Positions 60,313 to 64,000 of a stretch of 64,000 nt of DNA are shown piece by piece. Location of the stretch: positions 25,925,495-25,989,494 of the forward strand of contig OW679203.1 of the NCBI GenBank assembly GCA_940337035.1, given 5' to 3'. The position numbers were made by a program, and so were the translations under genes. The DNA is from Agriotes lineatus. Its lineage: Eukaryota > Arthropoda > Insecta > Coleoptera > Elateridae. The notes below the pieces were generated by a model. That model ran no database searches. It was given only the letters and a program-made list of their open reading frames with translations, and was not told where the DNA came from. The first letter of the stretch is position 1, and every line of letters starts with the position of its first letter.

Positions 60313-61260
60313 TTAATTTATTGAGCAAACAACAACTCTTGCAGTTATTACATTAATTCTGCATGTTTCTAAACATAAACGAAGTGAACCATCACGTTTC
60401 TTAACAACTACCAAAGGATTAATAAAATTACTTTTTGCAGATGATATTACTCCATCTTTTACAATTTTCTGTATTTCCATCTTGACTTGTCCTCTTAATG
60501 CAAATGGAATAAGATAAGATTTACTATTAAAACTTTTTGATTCATCAACCTGCAACTTGTGAACATATTTCTATGCTTGTTCTACTTCTTCATTAATAAT
60601 CTCTTTATTTCTGTTCATTATTTCTAATATTCGGCCTTCAAATTGTATATTCTTTTCACCTATTTTTAACTGATTCAACAATACCCCTATATTATTATAA
60701 TTATTCTCTGTACTCTCTATTACACTACTATTAATTACTATACCTTCTTTATATTTCAATGCTTCTCCAATTTTCTCTAATTGACAACACTTATCTTCTT
60801 GGTAACCACTTCTGGTACTGTTCCAAGATTTAATTAACCCCTTTAAATGAATACACCTTTGTGCTCCATTAATATTAATTCCCAATTGTTAAATAATGTC
60901 GATTCCTAACACCATGTCTACGCTAAGGCCTTTAACTGCAAACAATCTAACAACACCTTCGCACTGATTAATACTTATTTTAATATTTAACATTCAATTA
61001 GTCGTTGATATTTTTCTTCTGGTTGCAGATAACAAATCTATTTTATATACTTTAACTATGTTCTTGTATAATACATCTAAATTCTGCAAAAATTATCTCT
61101 TTCTTTATTAATAAGGTTATTTTATATTATAGTTCTGGAACAATGTCTTTTTGTTGATGGAGAAATGGCCTCATCTATCTATTAATGTTAGATATGCATT
61201 ATTGTTTAAAGTAGCTTTTATAAATGGTAATGTCGAAATTTGATTTTCTTCTTATTCATC
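60313..61260 (-). pseudogene. Ty3/gypsy-like pol relic: protease remnant and start of reverse transcriptase
   Basis: On the minus strand the remains follow pol order. Around 61190-61200 is a decayed protease active-site region (LTLIDR then a stop, where DTG or DSG is expected). At 60893-60960 is a protease C-terminal part (VRLFAVKGLSVDMVLGIDII) ending at a premature TAA (60891-60889). The frame then continues through a linker (60885-60571) and, after another stop, the first reverse transcriptase block with NPLVVVKKRDGSLRLCL (60400-60440). The sequence diverges before the catalytic YxDD region, so polymerase, RNase H and integrase are lost. It is a retrotransposon with several stops, not an active element. 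Confidence 0.75.
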
Positions 61261-61375
61261 TTCAAGTAAAAATTCTCCATCATTTTCATAGTTATTGTTA
61301 AAACACGTGATGTTCTTAATTAAAATTTTAAAATTACTATGTACCTACATATTTACAAATCCGAGTTTGTTATTG

Positions 61376-61786
61376 TCATTTTAAAAATCCCTCCATGTTA
61401 TTTGTAGTCTTTTTAACATTTTTGGTTTCTTTCGCTGCTTGTTTTAATTTACTTATCTCATCACGAAGGCTCTTTAGTTCTGCTCGTTTTGATTTGAACT
61501 CATCCTGCAATTTATTGTTTTGTTCACACAACTCCCTTAACTGTTGATCTGTAAATCCTTCATCCTTACTCACATCTTAATTGTAAATTCCTTGACATGA
61601 TTGTTGTATACATGCTGTTTTAATTGCACATGAACAAATTATCATTCCTCGATGTTGCTCCACATGTTGTGTCACTTTTTGTACCTCATGCAACGTTGAA
61701 TATATTTTGCGTACTTCATTTAATTGTTCTTTTATATTAACCAATTTTCTTAAATTTTCGTATTTTATTAAAATGATATTACTTTA
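61376..61786 (-). pseudogene. Coiled-coil gag segment of the gypsy-like element, downstream part
   Basis: The frame from 61786 gives YENLRKLVNIKEQLNEVRKI, a Cys-containing stretch, a stop at 61579-61577 and then a heptad-rich segment QQLRELCEQNNKLQDEF continuing with RAELKSLRDEISKLKQ to the stop at 61376. It lies between the larger gag fragment and the protease remnant on the same strand, so it most likely continues the same gag protein, separated from it by the inserted short elements at 61787-63188. No CCHC knuckle was seen. Confidence 0.55.
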
Positions 61787-61905
61787 TTACTTCCTTTTAC
61801 GATAAAGGAAGTATTGGATTCACCCCAAAAATTCGAAATTGAGTTTTCAACAGATCTTCACGTTTTAGAGTCCCCTGATCCCAAAAAACATATTTTTTTT
61901 CATTG

Positions 61906-61972
61906 GTCTGTGTGTCTATCTGTCTGTGTGTCTGTCTTTGTGTCTGTCTGTCTGTCTGTGTGTCTGTCTGTG
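61906..61972. repeat. (CTGT)n microsatellite in the outer element
   Basis: About 65 bp of TGTC/TGTG tetranucleotides with interruptions. The reverse-complement tract lies at 62505-62560. Confidence 0.93.
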
Positions 61973-62504
61973 AACAGAATATCTCAAAAATCTGGTGTGA
62001 TACACTCACACAACTTCCTTTTACAGTGATCTTATAATTAGTCAAAAATTTCATTTTTAATTTTTAACCATTTGTTAAAAATTTTCAAAAATTACAAATT
62101 CTACAAAAACGGTACAAAATCGAGTGTTAGTTGAAGAGACAAATTTTCTCTAGAATTTTAAGGTGAATTCAAAAATGTAATAATATACCGGGTGTTTTAT
62201 TTAAAATAGGAGTTAATAAAAAAAATAGAAAAAAAAACAAAAGAAACCCACTTTAGAAGCATTCAACTGGAAAATCACCTATCTCACATCAATACACATT
62301 AAAAATGTAAGAAAAATGTAAAATTTAAAAAAAATCGTTATAGCCGTTTTTGAAAAAATCTAAAAAAACTGAAAAATCACAAGAGTAAACACCTACTTCC
62401 GGTTATGCGATTTTCTTCAAAAGCTTGCTGTCTCATCTACATAGTACACAAAACTTATATATGAAGTTTCAATGCCATACCTCTTTTCATTTTTGAGATA
62501 TTCT

Positions 62505-62560
62505 GTTCACAGACACACAGACAGACACACAGACAGACAGACAGACAGACAGACAGACCA
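62505..62560. repeat. (CAGA)n microsatellite in the inner, inverted element
   Basis: Uninterrupted CAGA units after a CACA-containing start. It is the counterpart of the tract at 61906-61972 in inverted orientation, and more regular, as expected of a younger copy. Confidence 0.95.
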
Positions 62561-63173
62561 ATGAAAAAAAATATGTTTTTTGGGATCAGGGGACTCTAAA
62601 ACGTGAAGATCTGTTGAAAACTCAATTTCGAATTTTTGGGGTGAATCCAATACTTCCTTTATAGTAGTAAAAGGAAGTAAAAACGAAAAGAGGTATGGCA
62701 TTGAAACTTCATATATAAGTTTTGTGTACTATGTAGATAAGACAGCAAGCTTTTGAAGAAAATCGCATAACCGGAAGTAGGTGTTTACTCTTGTGATTTT
62801 TCAGTTTTTTTCGATTTTTTCAAAAACGGCTCTAACGATTTTTTTCAAACTTCACATTTTTATTACATTTTTAATGTGCATTGACGTGAGATAGGTGATT
62901 TTCCAGTTGAATACTTCTAAAGTGGGTTTCTTTTGTTTTTTTTTTCTATTTTTTTTATTAACTCCTATTTTAAATAGAACACCCGGTATATTATTACATT
63001 TTTGAATTCTGCTTAAGATTTTAGAAAAAATTTGTCTCTTCAACTAACGCTCTATTTTGTACCGTTTTTGTAGAATTCGTAATTTTTGAAAATGTTTGAC
63101 AAATGCTTAAAAATTAAAAATTAAATTTTTGACTAATTATAAGATCACTGTAAAAGGAAGTTGTGTGAGTGTA

Positions 63174-63999
63174 TCACACCAGATTTTTTACTATTGCTTC
63201 CTGCATTTCTATTTTAATTTCTTCTATTTTTCCCTCTATTAAATCAACTCTTCTATAGATACACTTTTTCTGTGTTTTTATACATTCTTCTATTGTTAAT
63301 TTCATCCCCTCTAATTTTCCATCAACTTCTTCCTTATTTTTATTTAACTTTTCTCCTACCTGTTGGTTCAAAATTTCCTCCATTTGTTTAATTTCTTCCT
63401 GCCTTTTTACTCTCACGTCATTCTTACTTTCATTCTTATATCTATTCAATATCATATTACTCTTATTTATTTGTAATTGTAGTTCCTGTTTATCTTCTAG
63501 TTGCACCTTATAAAATTCTTCTTTTAACTCCTTCATTGACTCTTCCATCTTTTCTGCACGGGCTTTTTGTTCTTGCAACTTCTGTGCAGTATTCTGAATT
63601 GCTACTTGTAATCTGCATTTTCTTTCCTCAGCATCCTGCTTTAATCTGTTTTCCCTTTCCTCAGCATTCTTCCTACTTTTCTCTTCCTTTTCCCCGATTG
63701 ACTGTTGCAAATCCTTTTTCAATTCTTCGGAAATTTTCTTTCTCTCCTCTGCCTTTTCCACTATTGACTTCTGTACATCTTGTACTTTATTCGTTAAATT
63801 ATTCTCCAGCCTTAACATCATTTCCATGAACTTCTCCATATCACTGGTTTGTTTTCCTGTTGATTCCTCCTGAATTCTTACCTTATCTCCTTGTACACCT
63901 ACCTCTTGCTGTTCTTCTTCTACTTCTACCTCTGCACCACTCTGTCCTGCTTCCATCTCTTCTTGTCCTTCACCTTTTTCCTCTTCAGTCTTCTTGCTT
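63174..63999 (-). CDS. Coiled-coil gag-like protein fragment of the gypsy-like retrotransposon (partial at both ends)
   Basis: The frame is open from the window edge, so its start may lie outside. The first internal Met is at 63956. Residues after that Met: an acidic, Glu/Gln-rich part (1-35), MEKFMEMMLRLENNL, then about 200 residues of Lys/Glu-rich heptads (EERKKISEELKKDLQQSIG, KAEERENRLK-type repeats). Long coiled coils ahead of the capsid domain are common in arthropod Ty3/gypsy gag proteins, and pol remnants follow on the same strand. The last codons (KNLV and the stop) come from the inserted Helentron-like element, so the protein is cut short. A host coiled-coil gene is the alternative. 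The order of neighbours favours gag. Confidence 0.6.
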   Translation of the reverse strand, partial: SKKTEEEKGEGQEEMEAGQSGAEVEVEEEQQEVGVQGDKVRIQEESTGKQTSDMEKFMEMMLRLENNLTNKVQDVQKSIVEKAEERKKISEELKKDLQQSIGEKEEKSRKNAEERENRLKQDAEERKCRLQVAIQNTAQKLQEQKARAEKMEESMKELKEEFYKVQLEDKQELQLQINKSNMILNRYKNESKNDVRVKRQEEIKQMEEILNQQVGEKLNKNKEEVDGKLEGMKLTIEECIKTQKKCIYRRVDLIEGKIEEIKIEMQEAIVKNLV

Positions 64000-64000
64000 T

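Larger units (their letters stand above)
61787..63188. mobile_element. Helentron-like short element carrying an inverted copy of itself
   Basis: The region reads A-B-A'-B', where A' and B' are reverse complements. The simplest parse is an outer plus-strand element (61787-61990 joined to 62681-63188, about 710 bp) split at an A-run by an inner minus-strand copy (61991-62680, about 690 bp). Each copy has a 5' terminus ACTTCCTTTTAC that folds with its neighbour, a (CTGT)n tract, an ACCGGAAGT module, a 3' inverse GTAAAAGGAAGT followed by a hairpin (GTGTGA gtgtaTCACAC) and GATTTTT. This matches the layout at 35457-36153 and the HINE type of Helentron-dependent elements. The whole lies within the gag region of the gypsy-like relic. 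No coding capacity. Confidence 0.75.

Noticed and set aside
61797..62701. Frames of 64-85 codons with Cys-Leu-Ser-Val repeats
   Set aside because: They are translations of the CTGT/CAGA microsatellites on either strand of the short elements.

Overview
This is a 64-kb piece of an AT-rich animal genome, most likely an arthropod and probably an insect. It has no operons, no dense coding and no complete host gene. It carries a Jockey-type LINE, irritans-like mariners, tRNA-derived SINEs, a Ty3/gypsy-like retrotransposon, a hAT-like relic, a C2H2/tyrosine-recombinase element and rolling-circle-like short elements. That mixture is typical of insects. I cannot name the species.

Layout, left to right. 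1.2-3.4 kb: a 5'-truncated, internally deleted Jockey-like LINE (minus). 6.4-7.76 kb: a GC-richer block that looks like a solo LTR (minus), with a relative at 23.2-24.4 kb and a weaker candidate at 47.4-48.1 kb. 15.8-16.6 kb: a LINE relic (plus); its C-terminal counterpart from another copy lies at 23.0-23.2 kb (minus). 28.0-28.4 kb: a stop-poor, GC-richer island followed by a strong splice acceptor, a 41-bp open stretch and a donor, which is the only hint of a host gene. 30.7-30.9 kb: a long hairpin. 32.4-34.2 kb: a hAT-like relic (minus) and a decayed C2H2/tyrosine-recombinase-like gene (plus). 35.0-36.7 kb: a SINE with target-site duplications, a Helentron-like short element and a MITE. 38.2-41.6 kb: two unrelated mariner relics flanking a second type of SINE. 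44.8-47.1 kb: one LINE split by a 1.6-kb GC-rich insertion. 51.0 kb: a second copy of the first SINE family. 52.6-53.0 kb: a 165-bp tandem array. 55.7 and 58.4 kb: decayed minisatellites. 60.3-64.0 kb: a decayed Ty3/gypsy-like element (minus), broken by a short Helentron-like element that itself carries an inverted copy of the same family.

The rest, about 70% of the window, is AT-rich DNA in which I see no coding signal. It could be intergenic or the introns of a very long gene. Nothing here works as a gene system. The interest is in transposon structure: the triple nest at 61.8-63.2 kb, the architecture it shares with the element at 35.5-36.2 kb, the 165-bp array, the tyrosine-recombinase relic and the possible micro-exon or recursive splice site at 28.39 kb.
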